From Rhynchonema sp. JSB1_4 (Eukaryota; Nematoda; Chromadorea; Monhysterida; Xyalidae): 64,000 nucleotides of DNA. Of the stretch, positions 26,086-38,242 are shown piece after piece. The stretch is taken from assembly GCA_030248065.1 (NCBI GenBank), contig JASAMV010003044.1, positions 1-64,000 on the forward strand, written 5' to 3'. The translations under genes and the position numbers were made by a program. Below the pieces are notes generated by a model, which saw nothing but the letters and a program-made list of their open reading frames with translations, did no database searches and had not been told where the DNA came from. Numbering within the stretch: the first letter of the stretch is position 1; every line of letters begins with the position of its first letter.

Positions 26086-27168
26086 ATGAGTAGTGATCAT
26101 AGTGACGAAGAAAACAAGGAACCAAATTATGTTTCACGCAACAGTAATCAATTGCCTATTGATGCAACAACAGCCGAAGATGGAGCGAGCAATCACACAC
26201 TGACACCAGAAGACCCCCATGTGGCTAATGGGTTGCATCCAGCTGGGACTGGGGTTGAAAGTAGCAAGGTCAGTCATTGTAATCCCCGCTTTGATTTTTA
26301 AGCTGTTACCGTTTTTTGTGTTTGTACAGGTTCAGACTCGAAAACGTGTGGGAAGTGCTGGTTTAAGTGTGAGTGGGTTTACGCTATGGAGCTATGCATT
26401 TGGTCTCTCTCTCCTTGTCTGTTTTTGATTTGAGCATGCTCAAGCGCTTGGCCAGTCCTTTTGTGCCCCAACAATTTGTTGTTTCGGGTGCTGTTTTTGA
26501 TCTGGTTTCTTTTCCTCCCTCGAGCGTCCATTCAATAAACTGAATATTATTGTTGTCGACGCAATATTTTCCATTGACTTTGATTTCTGGCTTCCGAAAA
26601 TGTCGTGCATCTTTCCGACCGAAAAGTCCAAGTCGAAATTCAAGTACAAAAAGTGGCGATCTCGACGATTGGCCAAGTCACGCAGCGTCACACAAGTCAT
26701 CAACCTTCAGGTGAAACATCAGCAAAGAAGGCTGCGAAGCAACGTCGATAGAAATGTTGACCCGAATTCTGTTCCAAAAGTGAACCTCAAAAGTTTAGAA
26801 TCGGGAACCCCGATTTAGTTCGAACATCCACATGCTGTCACTTCCCCTATTTCTGGCCCGTGGCCTATCGACGTGTTGCTTATCAAAAGTGTCCCTATTT
26901 TTGGTCATGGAGCTTGTGCCTGGCACATCGTGAATCGATCAGGAACAACATTTACGATATTTCATTCATTCAACATGCTTTGCAGAAAATCACCGAAGTC
27001 GACGAGTTGGCATTGGGTGATGGCGCCGAGCTCAGTTTGGCCCTCGACGCTCTGGGAGGGCATGAAACATCGGAGGTGGAGGACGAAGAGGAAAAGGACG
27101 ACTTCCTCGCCACAATGGACCAACTGTCGAGTGGGGGCGATGGCGTGTCACGGAAGTGGGTTCGCTGC
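26086..27168 (+). CDS. Uncertain acidic, low-complexity protein
   Basis: I do not recognise this protein. Exon one (26086-26268) starts with ATG and reads MSSDHSDEENKEPNYV, in phase 0 into 26330-26368 (VQTRKRVGSAGLS). A third possible exon, 26991-27158, reads KITEVDELALGDGAELSL and contains the acidic EVEDEEEKDDF. A basic stretch at 26600-26698 (KYKKWRSRRLAKS) may belong or may be a chance frame. These pieces could be one small gene, or 5' exons of the SLC26 gene that follows on the same strand 0.5 kb downstream. Joining of the exons is not proven, and a further coding-like piece at 27211-27320 (DLQYVANVPEAAVRDKVDR) is unassigned. Confidence 0.35.
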
Positions 27169-27688
27169 ATTGAATGGCGTCCTGATGTCAACCATCGACA
27201 CATTTAGGAAAAGTGTCAGACTTACAGTATGTAGCAAATGTGCCAGAAGCTGCTGTGCGCGATAAGGTCGACCGAATTCTTGTTTGGTCTGAATGTTCTC
27301 AAGGCGGTCCTATGTACTGTAGATGTATAGAATGCGCAGCAATGTACGCGAAGGTCATATCTAAGCAACGTTTGATCTTTGCAGGGCTTGTGCTAAAAGG
27401 CAAGTCTTTTTGAGTAATACCTAGATTAGGCACTCGTGGTGATAAGAGGACCCAGCCCGGTTGTTTACTCATTTGCTAACTTCCCAGTTACTCGGTCATT
27501 CACATAAATATGCCATTTTCGGTTTGTAAAAAGTATCTTGACGAAAAGCGTTCAATGAAGAGCGTTAGTCATCGTGTCGCCGTTTATTTTCGGCCAAAGA
27601 GAAGGACCAGAAAGCGGTAATTTGCACATCAGACTTGCGATCATCGAGACAATCTGACAAGAGAGTTTCCTGATTTTGCAGGGAGTCC

Positions 27689-30600
27689 ATGATATTCGAC
27701 AACAGCATCGGTGGTAGCAGCGGTGATCGTCGATTGCGGGCTGAGAGTGTACGTGTGCCGTTGGAGATCAGTCGTCGTGCTTACAACCAGGTGGTGCATG
27801 GGGCGCTCTCCACTCCAGTTTCTATTTTCCACCGCCTTATACGTACTGCGTATATTTCTGATCTAATCTTTCCAATTCTAGCGTCGGTTCGACAAGGAGT
27901 TCGGTTGGATCGTGAGGGATGAATACAAAGAATATGGAGACTGGGTGAAGGTGGGTTTTCTTTTCAATTTTGCGAAGGATATTTGCTGAGCTCGCTGGCT
28001 AATTCTTTATTTGTCCTTCCCAGTCACATCTCGAGTGTTCCCGACAAGCAGCAGTTCGTTCCCTGCTGGCATTCTTCCCCATTTTGACCTGGCTTCCCAA
28101 ATACAACATCAAACGCAATCTGCTGGCTGATGCGGTCGCCGGCATTACCGTTGGTATCATGAACATACCGCAAGGTGGGCAAGACGGGGGAAGCTGCTCG
28201 TCAAGGGGTCACCACGTCGAGTCCTTTGGGTCATCTTGGACTTGCGGAAAAATGAATTAATGTAGACTACGCTTTCTGGAATGAATCTATGGTGATCCCT
28301 TATAGTGAACGATAGTATGAATCACAGTTCGTCATTCATTTCGTATTCACCAGCACCATAGTGAATATTCTTAAAGTTAGCTGAAGCACTTGTCCCCAAT
28401 CGATAGCGGACCGCCACCTGTTGCAGGCATGGCCTACGCCACATTGGCCACGTTGCCCCCAGTGCACGGCCTGTACACGTCGTTGTTCCCGGCATTCATC
28501 TACATGCTGTTCGGCACATCAAGTCACGTGTCAATCGGTGATGTTTCAATTTACCACATAATTTGTTAGACACGCTTGTTTTTGGTTGTGAATGGCATCC
28601 AGCTAAACGTGAAAAAACTACTCTCAAAACATGTACAGTATGTTCAAGATTCCCCATTTGATCATGATTCACCTTGTCTTTCCAGGCACGTTCGCAGTTG
28701 TGAGTCTTCTAACCGGACAACTAGTGCAGGACCATCCAGCCATGCGACAACTGTTGGATGACATCAACGTCAATAGTGTTGTTGCCAATCTGACATCACC
28801 AGGCGTGGTCAATGGCACTGCTGCCACAGCTGACAATCCGGTGACAGTGCTGTCCATTCAAATTGCCGCCTCGCTCACCCTGCTGGTTGGGGCTGTCCTG
28901 GTTGGTTGCTGGTGATGTTTCATGAAGAGGTTTGTATCGAATATGACTGCTGGTGTAGTGGTCGGTACAGTGTGTTCTGCTGGTTAACAGTGCAATTGAA
29001 TTGCAATATGTATATAGATTACAGGTACATACTGTGTTTACCCTTGTTATCATGCCCATCTTTACATTGATGTTAGGATTACGACATTTGTGTTGTCATA
29101 ACGGAGTTTTCACAACGCACTTTCAGTTGATCATGGGTCTATTGCGTGTGAGTTTCGTTGCCGCGTATCTATCGGACGCAGTGATCGGTGGATTCACAAC
29201 GGGTGCCGCGTGCTTCGTGTTCACGTCACAGCTGAGTCCGTTGTTCGGTGTCAAACTCACGAGACGAAGTGGCACGTTCGCGTTGTTCAAGGTACGTGAA
29301 ACATCGGATTGATTAATCCACTGTTTCAAGATTAGGGGACCAGTACGGAATATTGCTTGGGGAAACATCGGACACGGACAGCTCGAAAAATTGCTGCGAT
29401 ATCAAACACACGCTCCTGTCTGGGGTTGCCCTTGGCCTTTTGTATGAACGAATTTTCGAGCTTTATTCGTGCCATATCCCGCAAAGGCAAGACCGGACTG
29501 TTTGATGCCTGCAGATACTCATTGAAACATCAGCTGTCACTAACGTTTTTCAGACTTATGTGGAATTTTTCTCATTGATCGGGACTTCCAATTGGAAAAC
29601 AATAATCCTCTCAGTTGCAATGATCCTGATATTGGTGATCGGAAAGGAACTAATCAACCCGAAAGTGACCAAATACATCAAAGTACCAGTACCGTGGGAG
29701 TTGGTGGTGGTTAGCCAGTTTTGAAAAGAAATGTTTTGCATTTTGTAAAATTGACAACTCTTATTTTGCTGCCGTTTTGAACACCATTCCAGGTAATCGT
29801 TGGTACCGTACTTTCGACGGTTTTCAAAATCAATGAGAATTGGCAGGTTGATCAAGTTGGCAACATACCGATAGGGTTGGTTTAGTCGTGCAAGTCCAAA
29901 CAGTCGGATTTTGCGTTGCTTCAGTAAACTTTAACGTTCTTCAGTCTCCGTTTCGAGCCTCCCAATGTCACACTGATGCCTCCATTGATTCAAGATTCAA
30001 TCATTCTTTCGTTCGTCGTATTTGTGCTAACCGTTTCGCTCGGCAAATTGTTCGCCAAGAAGCACAGCTACGCCATCGATATAGCTCAGGTTGGAGATGT
30101 AGACTTTTTGTAGCATCTCCGATGGGCGTGCTAACAATCAAGATATGCGACAAGATCGATCACTTTTCGACAGGAGCCCTACGCCTATGGCCTGGTCAAC
30201 ATCGTAACATCATTTTTCACTGGTCACGTTGCGTGTGCGTCACTGACTCGCAGTCAAGTCATGTCAGAACTGGACGCGAAAACACCGGTGGGAATAAAAA
30301 CAAACAGTGATAATCACAGGAAAACATGGTTCCTCGGTTAAAACAAAACGTTCTTCACTTCCAGTTCCATGCCATTTTCTCGTGTGCGCTCATATTCCTG
30401 GTGCTATTTTTCCTGGCCAAACTGTTCCATAATTTGCCGAGTGTACGTTGCACAGTTTCTCTTGATACAAATCTTCAGTGTCGGTAACATGGGTACTCTT
30501 TCAGTGCTGTCTGGCTGCGATCATAGTTGTCGCGCTGAAGGGTATGTTCAAACAATTCATGCAGCTCAAAAAGTTGTGGCAAGTGTCCAAAATCGACTTT

Positions 30601-32431
30601 GTGAGTCCCGTTTCTCGCCGATTTGCGTAAAATTCTTTCAAACGTAAAAAAATCTTAGTGCTATTTTAGGTGATCTGGTTGGTGTCCTTTGTGGCCACGG
30701 TGATCTTCGGTGTCCAAGTGGGCTTGCTTGTCAGTATGGTCTTTGCGCTGTTCACTTCAATCGTACAATCGCAATGGTGAGTGTCAAACCGTCATTCAAA
30801 AAATTAAAAGTCAAAAATAAAATAAATCCCTCCAGGCCACCGGCCGTGCTACTGGGTCAACTGCCCAATACGGACATTTACCACAACATCAATCGCTATA
30901 AACGGGTGAGAATAACTGAATTTAACCAATGTTTGTTTGTGTCGTTAAAAAGTTTTGCAACATCAGGCAGAAGAGGTCTGCGGCGTCAAAGTGTTCCGAT
31001 TCGATTCGCCGCTGATGTTCACCAACAGCGAATTGTTCCATCAACAGGTTTGGCTGTGGCTTCCAAAATTGGTTTCAAAACAAATCGCTTTTCGTGTCCT
31101 CAAACTCATACGGCATAAACTCACGTATTATGTAACACTTTCAAATGTTCACAGTTATTCAACAAATGTGGCATCGATCTGAATCAAGCGCGTCGCGCAG
31201 TGGCCGAGGTCAAGGAGAAACAAGCAGCGTCGGAAGCAAAGGACGCCGCGGATTCCGCCGCCAGTCCACGACCGAAACCACAAGGGGTGAGTCAGGCGCT
31301 ACGGTAATGCGGCAAACATCCGGCGAATTTAAAAAGAATGCGACGGAAGAAACCTTGTATAAGGGGCGATGTCGGTCAGTGTTGCCAGTCAGAAAACAGT
31401 CAGGCCCAGGCGTTTCCTCCCAATGGTGTAACGTCACGGACAAAGACAAAATGTCAGTCAGAATTTTTTGCTATACTCCCAAAACACTTCGCCTGTACGA
31501 CCGAATGACGAACATTTCTGTGTGACAAACTGACTGACGTATCAAAAACAATACCGCCGAAAGAAAAGTGCATCAATTGGCGTAACTTTATACTGGCTGT
31601 TTTGTTTCAGCTGCCCCGTTCGTCGGCTCGTAACCGCATCAACGTGGCCCCGCCCACCAGTGACCCCAAACGGCAGCAAGGTCCACCCAAATTCAAGGCC
31701 CCACCCGAATTGGGTCTGCCCGACTTTGTGGTGTTGGACTGCTCGGGTTTCAATTACATCGATTACATGGGCGTGAATGCGCTCATTGAGGTTTGTTGGA
31801 GTATTGGCATCTTTTGTTTATGAAACATCAGCCATACTGACCATACGAGCAAGCTTGGTGCTAGTGGATGTGTGTACATATTTGGATTTTAAAAATATTG
31901 TGATACATGCAGTTACAATGGCCCATCCTCGTAGCTTTGGTCATACCCACCGGTTTCAAAATAGAGAAACATGAGATGACCAATGGCTTGATGATGTTTC
32001 AAAATTCAAGCGTGCACCTGTGGGTAATGAACATTGAACTCCTCCACGCAAATCAAATTGTTGTTCAGGTATTCAGCGAACTGTCGGACATCGGTGTTAT
32101 GTTGCTCTACGCACGCTTGAAAGGTTGCACACTCATTTTGATAATATCATAGCGTTTTTATTTTCAAAACTTAATTTTTTGTGTCATAGGTCCCGTGCGT
32201 GACATGTTAGAAGCAGCCGAATTCCACAAAATTGTACCCAAAAGCTCGCTGTTTCCATCGGTGCACGACGCGGTCACCTACGGACTGTTCCACAGATACG
32301 ACGGAAAGTTAGTATCATTTTTTAGGATTAACTGACCTTTCTAAAAAAACAAAATAAAGCCAAACTAATGTTGCAGCGTGGCCTTGGCATCACAATTAGC
32401 CGGCGAGTATGCGGCTAAGAATCCGGCATGA
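27689..32431 (+). CDS. SLC26/SulP-family anion transporter with STAS domain
   Basis: About 20 in-phase exons give some 760 residues, the usual SLC26 size. The N-terminal cytosolic part reads VRVPLEISRRAYNQRRFDKE. The SulP core starts at LLAFFPILTWLPKYN and holds the family signature GITVGIMNIPQGMAYATLA and PPVHGLYTSLFPAFIYMLFG. Later membrane segments include GGFTTGAACFVFTSQL and FHAIFSCALIFLVLFFLAKL. The C-terminal STAS domain (FRFDSPLMFTNSELF ... DFVVLDCSGFNYIDYMGVNA) carries the long charged insert typical of the family. SLC26 proteins exchange sulfate, chloride, bicarbonate or oxalate at the plasma membrane; the substrate cannot be read from sequence. ATG 27689 lies 7 bp after a good acceptor (TTTTGCAG), possibly a trans-splice site, so a longer N-terminus is also possible. 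AATAAA lies at 32449. Confidence 0.92.
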
Positions 32432-32448
32432 AATCAATTGTGTACATA

Positions 32449-32454
32449 AATAAA
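32449..32454 (+). terminator. Poly(A) signal after SLC26
   Basis: AATAAA lies 18 bp after the stop codon, which is close enough to end the SLC26 transcript with a very short 3' UTR. The next gene is on the opposite strand, tail to tail. Confidence 0.6.
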
Positions 32455-32889
32455 CATCTATTTTAGGACTGACGAAACGATTCGATTTTTTTGCAACTAA
32501 GCTACTTTTTTATAAATTGCATATCTTTTTTTGACCCACTTGATAATCTTTCACAGCACACGTTAACCATGACATAATGCTCCCAACATGCTGAATTTTG
32601 TGCCCTTATTTTTTCTCATTAGGGATTTGGAAAGGTGCAAAGTACATATTCAATTTACATTCTGAGACTGTTAGTAGTTTTGGACTTATGTATGTCTCAT
32701 CTCGTGGCACCCACAAGTTGTGATAACGTTGTCCGTTAAACAGCAATTTTTAGGTTTATTTGATGTATTTTTACGAAAAAGTCGTGCATTAGAATGATAT
32801 GCAGTCATAATGTTTTGACGAAATCTCGTTTGAGATGGAATAAAATCGTGAAAAGTCACTTGAAGATGAGAACAGTTGCGTGAAATTGC

Positions 32890-35024
32890 TTACATGCGAG
32901 TCACAAATACAAGTTTGGCACCGTTTGGTTTCGACTTCAACTGCCACACTGAATTAACGCCATCATCGACATAATCAGGGTCATCAGTCCCGGCGCTGGA
33001 AATCGTCAAGTGTGATGCAGTTAGTGTGTTTAAAAAACGAAAAGCAGGGCAATGATCGGTTCGGTCCAATCTTGCCGTGGCACGTGACGTCATTGAGAGT
33101 TTACGATGATGACACTAATTTTGACCTGTGTAGACGTTGTTGACTGGTTGCCTGGGAATTACTTCTACTCTGGTCGAAAGTCACATCAGTGAATCTCAAA
33201 TATATCGTTTCAATGCAAAGTCACATGACCAGGGCAAGCTCAGTTCGATCACAGAGGGAACTATTCCAATTTCGCCAACCTCAGTTCCATATCAACTGCC
33301 TTCCTGAGCGCTCGTATCGCAACGAGACTTTTCGACACAAGTGGAGTGATCGTCAGTTGGAGTGTTTGGTCGGGGAACAGATGACAAACAGACAGCACGT
33401 CACGCAGCAGATTGACCAGGTCGATTGGGTTATGGAAACAAGCGTCCATTGACGGCCAACTTGTGCACGGCTCGAACTCAACCTGTAAATGACCGATTAT
33501 TTAGTCATTATTCATGTACCTGGTTGTTGTGCAATGGCTTGTGCATCGTTCTATGGCTTTGTTGTGCGTATATTTTGACATGTTCTCACAGACGGGCGGT
33601 GCATCAGGTCATCGTCAGTCCGAATGCATCAGATGAGCACGTGAGCGCCTGGTGGGGTAACTTGGGCATAGTAAGCAAGTCACAACGATCTGACAATAGG
33701 TCCATGGTTGCGAGCTGGTTGGGCCGCTGGGCCACAATCACAAACACGGATAAAAAACAGTAGTTGACTCGAACCAAATTAGAAACAACGGCTAACCTCG
33801 TATTTTTTTACTTGGTTCAACAGAGATATAGGTCGGATCCAATCCTTGCAATCATTAGTGTTCCGTATGTTGCTGATGGTGAGGTGCAAAGACTTCAAGT
33901 TTCTGCCAAGAAAACTTGCGTTTTGGGAAACGACAAATTTGATCATAATCATTAAGTATACACCGGGCACCTCAAAACATCACGTGTTGCCAGTTTGGCC
34001 CAGAACTCCTGTTGAGGATTGACACAAGCCTCGATCGCTATACACAACTTGCTCAATGCATTTAGCCTGAAACATCAAAAGAACAAGAGGCTTCATTTCA
34101 TCTAGCTACATATGTTTGCAAAAAGTAGGAGAGTTAGTCGTTACTTTGTCTCTGTAATGATGTCGGCCCAGTGTGTGGCACGCAGTTCATTATAAGGGAT
34201 CGATAACGTTTCCAGTTTGGTGCTCGTTAACATGGTGGACAAGTCACATCCAGGTTCAGGCAGGGCTTTCACGCCCGGCCTGTATTTCACTTCGTACAGA
34301 GACAGATGTTTCAGTTGGGGACACATACTCAACATTGAGTAGAGGTCGCACGGCGCATGCAGCCACGCGAAAGGCATTCCTGCCACTTCTGGAATTTGAA
34401 CGTTTTTCTTGCGTGTGCGTGTCGACCGACCGCTTTGATACCAGGTTATGCAGAAAAACGAATAACGAAAAAATGTGTGACCCGGAAACAATTGCTCGAC
34501 ATCCACAGATTCAATCCACGCGCGATTCGCATGCACAATCAGGTCGGGGATATTGGACCGAGTCAACTTGACGTTGAGCATTCTGATCGAGTTGCGCCGC
34601 TCGCGCAGACATTGTTCGATCTGACCAAGTTTTTAACCATTCTAATTGAGAAAGTATTCTACTTCAGAAAAATAATTGAATTCAGTATGCGAACCTGGCG
34701 CGCGACACGACCATCAGGCTCAAATGCTGTAAACTCGAAATGTTTCAGCATCTTGACCCGTTCCAGCACGTATCGCACGTGAAACACTGGTTGTTTGGTT
34801 GAAACGCCTTCGATTCGTGCATACTTGTTGAACGCAACGCATCGGAAAGAGCGCACATGCGACCAGACTGTCTTGTGATGGTCGATTGTGTGGCGAATTC
34901 GATGGCAGACAAGTCGCATGTCCATTTTGTATCGATAATTGTCAAGATTCGAGAAAACGCGTGCGAACACGTGAAGCGGAAGACAGTCAAGTGGGATGCT
35001 TTCATTCCGCAGCATTTTAATCAA
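32890..35024 (-). CDS. F-box/leucine-rich-repeat protein
   Basis: Six minus-strand exons (35024-34695, 34620-34145, 34066-33971, 33902-33812, 33482-33280, 33070-32890) keep frame and give about 458 residues. An F-box sits at residues 10-55 (SIPLDCLPLHVFARVFSNLD, then RLVCHRIRHTIDHH and W). Degenerate leucine-rich repeats follow: MLKHFEFTAFEPDG, CPQLKHLSLYEVKY, TKLETLSIPYNEL and NLKSLHLTISNI. F-box proteins bind SKP1 in SCF ubiquitin ligases, with the repeats choosing the substrate, which is not predictable here. The acceptor of exon three lies in a TGATGTTTCAG sequence at 34067-34077. The gene is convergent with SLC26. The start may be the ATG at 35024 or the one nine bases later. The family call is good; exon six is less sure because its acceptor is weak. 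Confidence 0.8.
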
Positions 35025-35520
35025 AATTAGAAAAATAGCGTTTCATGAAATCAATGTGCGTCAGTGTCAGTGTGTGATATGATGGTGGTTGTATTGTTAC
35101 CTTGGGAACTATAAGTACTACTTTGTGCAGATGACGCTGCCATGCATATGCGTCAGGCAATACAGTGTGTTATATTTTGTCATTTCACAAACGCGAGTCC
35201 GTGGATGCTTCGCACACTAACCTGTTACAAGGTTTTGCACACTGTACCATTTTTATTGCGAAACTCAAAACGATACATGGCCCCAAAAACCTTACAGTAT
35301 GCTACATTCGACAATGGGACACAAGTGGCAGGCTGAATATTATACAGTCCAAGCACCTAGTATTTGGTGGCAGGGGTGGCGGAAGGCAGGGCATTCGAGA
35401 CAAAAAAAATTGGGAAAATCACAACCTCGCTCAAAAACATTTAATAAAAACGGACGGTACACCGAGATTTAGACAAACATTCAAAAATATTTGACCAATC
35501 ATATTTCCCGATCATTTAGA

Positions 35521-38242
35521 TTATCCGCGTGGAACAGCGTATTTGAGACCGAAGGCAAGTCGCTGCACATCGTCCGGGTCAAATTCGAAATACTCGAGGT
35601 TCGTCTGACCTCGAAGCTTAAAATGGTATAGTTGTATATATTCGTTGAATTAAGTACAGTGGAATACTGGATACTACACTCTACTGTCGATATACCTAAT
35701 CAACGACAAACCAACCCGACAGCCAATGCCCCGATTGCCCCTGTCTTCGAAGTAGTGTATCGTGTATGAGTTGGCCGGCACGAACAAATAGCCGAATCCG
35801 TTCTTGGTCAGCGTGCAACCGACCGAGTCCGTCTTGCCCTCGTCATTGCAGCGATACTCGAAGTTGCATTGTGGACCCTCGGTGTACCTGAAGGAAGTGA
35901 AACAGGATGACTGATATCAGGCGTGATCAGTGATCGCTCCGGTCTTGCTTTACTAACAATCGCAAAACGTTTTCTTTTAAAGAGTGGTTCGGGATGTCAT
36001 AATACTGATTTCACTAACTTCGACCGTCATAGAAGCTCATTGCTACATTGGAACGAACTATTTATTACACCAGTCGAAGTGATTGGCATCAAAACTTCCA
36101 ATATAAAAAGCCTGTGTGCAAAAAACCCGAAGCAATACTAGACCGATCACCAAGTTTGGTGCCAGTAAACATGTACTATCATTTAACTACATACATGTCT
36201 ACTTCATTCAATAATCGGTCCCCCCACCGGCTGCTACTGTGCACCCACCATTGACATCCAATCACCCTCTCCCTGAGAACGCTGCCCCACTCATTCTTCT
36301 CCACACAACCGACCAGTGTGTGCTGCTGGGTTAGCTCACGTTTGGCGCGGTTCCAGAGAATCTGAAGGGCATATTTTGCCTTTGCAGTTCAGACGTGAAT
36401 TTCTGTGTGCACGTGCTTCGAAGAACCGTTTAGAGTCGGGACCGTTTTGAGAACTGTAATCACTACAGTTCATTTTGAGCACATACAAACAGGTTTAATT
36501 TCAGCGCACCACATTTTAACCTTCACGCAACTCTACGTGACATCAAGCGATTTCAATATTGTTTTCCATCCGGCAGTATACATGACTTGGTTGGCATGGT
36601 AAGTGCAATGTTATTAGTACGTGATCGTAATTAAATCAGGCGTTTTTGTGCATGTGCTACTGCTCTTCAAGATATTACCTAGTTTATGAGACGTTTGTGC
36701 GCTCCAAGGTTATGTAGTTCAGACGTCCGCTTTTTATGCATACAGTTCGGGCTACACATCGAAGTCTCGGTTGAGTTCCTAATTGACTTACTACAATTAA
36801 CTTCGCATGTGCGATCTGTTGACAGGCACGTAATAATGAATACATGAGTGCGCTTAGTAAAGGCCAAAGATGTTAACTGACAATGAACTGAACACAAACG
36901 TCCCAAGTGTGATATGAACCCATTGCGTCACATGACATCAATTGGTAACCATTTAAACGTTGCGGAGACTTACATAGCAGTCGTGGAGCAGTATACGTGC
37001 ATACTGTATACTGTAAGCACGAGCAGAAACAGCAAACCGACCTCACACTGATAGACCGAATCTTCCTTGAAATATCGATCACCACTGTTCAGTTGAGTGC
37101 GTCCATCTAAGCACTTGGTAGTCTGAATCGAAGCATGACCTCCTCGATTGATGCACTGGTACACAAATTGACCGTCCTGCAAAGATTATCTTGTTGACTG
37201 ATGTCCCATCGCAAAAAGTAGCAACAAAGAAAAATGCACAACGAACATCGAACGTGTCACGCAGTTTGTATTGTCTGCCCTCGTGCTCGCAACCAATCAG
37301 ACGCAGCTTGGCGCCCTTGTATGACCGTCGGCACTCATACCAGTCTGCAATCCAAGCAGCATTCACAAAAATTGAGGGGATCAAACGGACGACAATGACA
37401 AAAAGTCGCTGTCTAACATGTAGTTTGAAAGCATAAAGGGCATCCAGTAACACTTCTTCCCATCGCTGGGTTTCGGTTGAATAACATTCAGTTCATTGCG
37501 CACCTCCGTTCTTGACGACATTCTCCTTCAGCTTCACCTGTCTGCCGTCCACATCACAGCCGGCAGTGACAATTCTCAGATACTGACGACCGTACAGCTG
37601 TGAGCTCGAGCATTCGTACCACGTCTGCAATCGAAGAGACATGTGATCTGTCTCTGGCGCACAACGCAATGTCCATGTACCTTGTCGTCCCTCCAAGTCT
37701 GGCTGGGTGGATACCGACCGCCCTGCTTCGGCAGACACGCACTCGGTTCCAGATACAGTCGATTGTGTGAGTCGAGTGCGCATCGCACTTCGTATCGGTC
37801 GCGTTGATAGGTGGCGCCGATTGGCAATCGTTGACGATTCGGGGCGATACAACCGCGCTGCTGCAGACGGCCCGACACGCACTCGTAGTAGTAGTCGCCT
37901 GACGCGAGCGAAAGGAGCATCGGAAACAGACGGCAAATTGGACACCCATTTCTTTTGTGTCTTAGAAAACAGGGATATCAGCTATTCAGTGGCACGAACA
38001 TGTGCATATGTGACACGATGCCCCACTGATCACGTCATTGATCATTCCCCAGCAAAGATTGATTGATGAAATTCAGCTTCCAACGCAGCCCATTTGCACC
38101 AACCTCGTGTGATCATGCTGCCCGGTTGCCACCATCGAGCTTGTCGCTCGCCATTGCCGTCAGTCCAGCATCGATTCGGATTCCAATCTGATTGGCTGCC
38201 GGCAGCACTTGCTATCCATAAAATAACCAACAATTGATTCAT
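35521..38242 (-). CDS. Secreted protein with MIG-18-like fibronectin type I repeats
   Basis: Eight in-phase minus-strand exons (38242-38104, 37898-37681, 37624-37504, 37344-37247, 37176-37042, 36361-36249, 35887-35716, 35604-35521) give 359 residues. A signal peptide is clear at the start (MNQLLVILWIASAAGS). The rest is a series of Cys-rich units with the pattern [WY]-Y-x-C ... G-C, each followed by a G-x-[KQR] turn: YYYECVSGRLQQRGC, TWYECSSSQLYGR, DWYECRRSYKGAKLRLIGC, FVYQCINRGG and WYTEGPQCNFEYRC. This resembles the repeated fibronectin-I-like domains of the nematode MIG-18 family, extracellular proteins of basement membrane and cell migration. Introns fall between repeats. The family assignment rests on pattern recognition, and the two C-terminal exons are the least sure. 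It is the main reason to suspect a nematode. Confidence 0.7.

Larger units (their letters stand above)
18547..34077. repeat. Dispersed 10-mer TGATGTTTCA cluster
   Basis: Fifteen exact copies of TGATGTTTCA or its complement start at 18547, 19776, 20583, 22593, 22629, 22830, 22850, 23044, 26712, 28539, 28913, 29523, 31821, 31992 and 34068. Further exact copies are at 1298, 2132, 7332, 8166, 10842, 40925 and 41299. Near matches with C or A at the first base occur at 27063, 29297 and 34298. Flanking bases differ between copies, so this is not part of a longer repeat. Copies sit in introns, in coding exons, over a donor (28539) and over an acceptor (34068). The function is unknown; a small-RNA promoter motif is one hypothesis, given under findings. 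Confidence 0.85.

Noticed and set aside
26440..26703. Minus-strand open frame of 87 codons opposite the 26-kb locus
   Set aside because: No splice or family support, and the plus-strand reading has a start codon and phase-compatible exons nearby.
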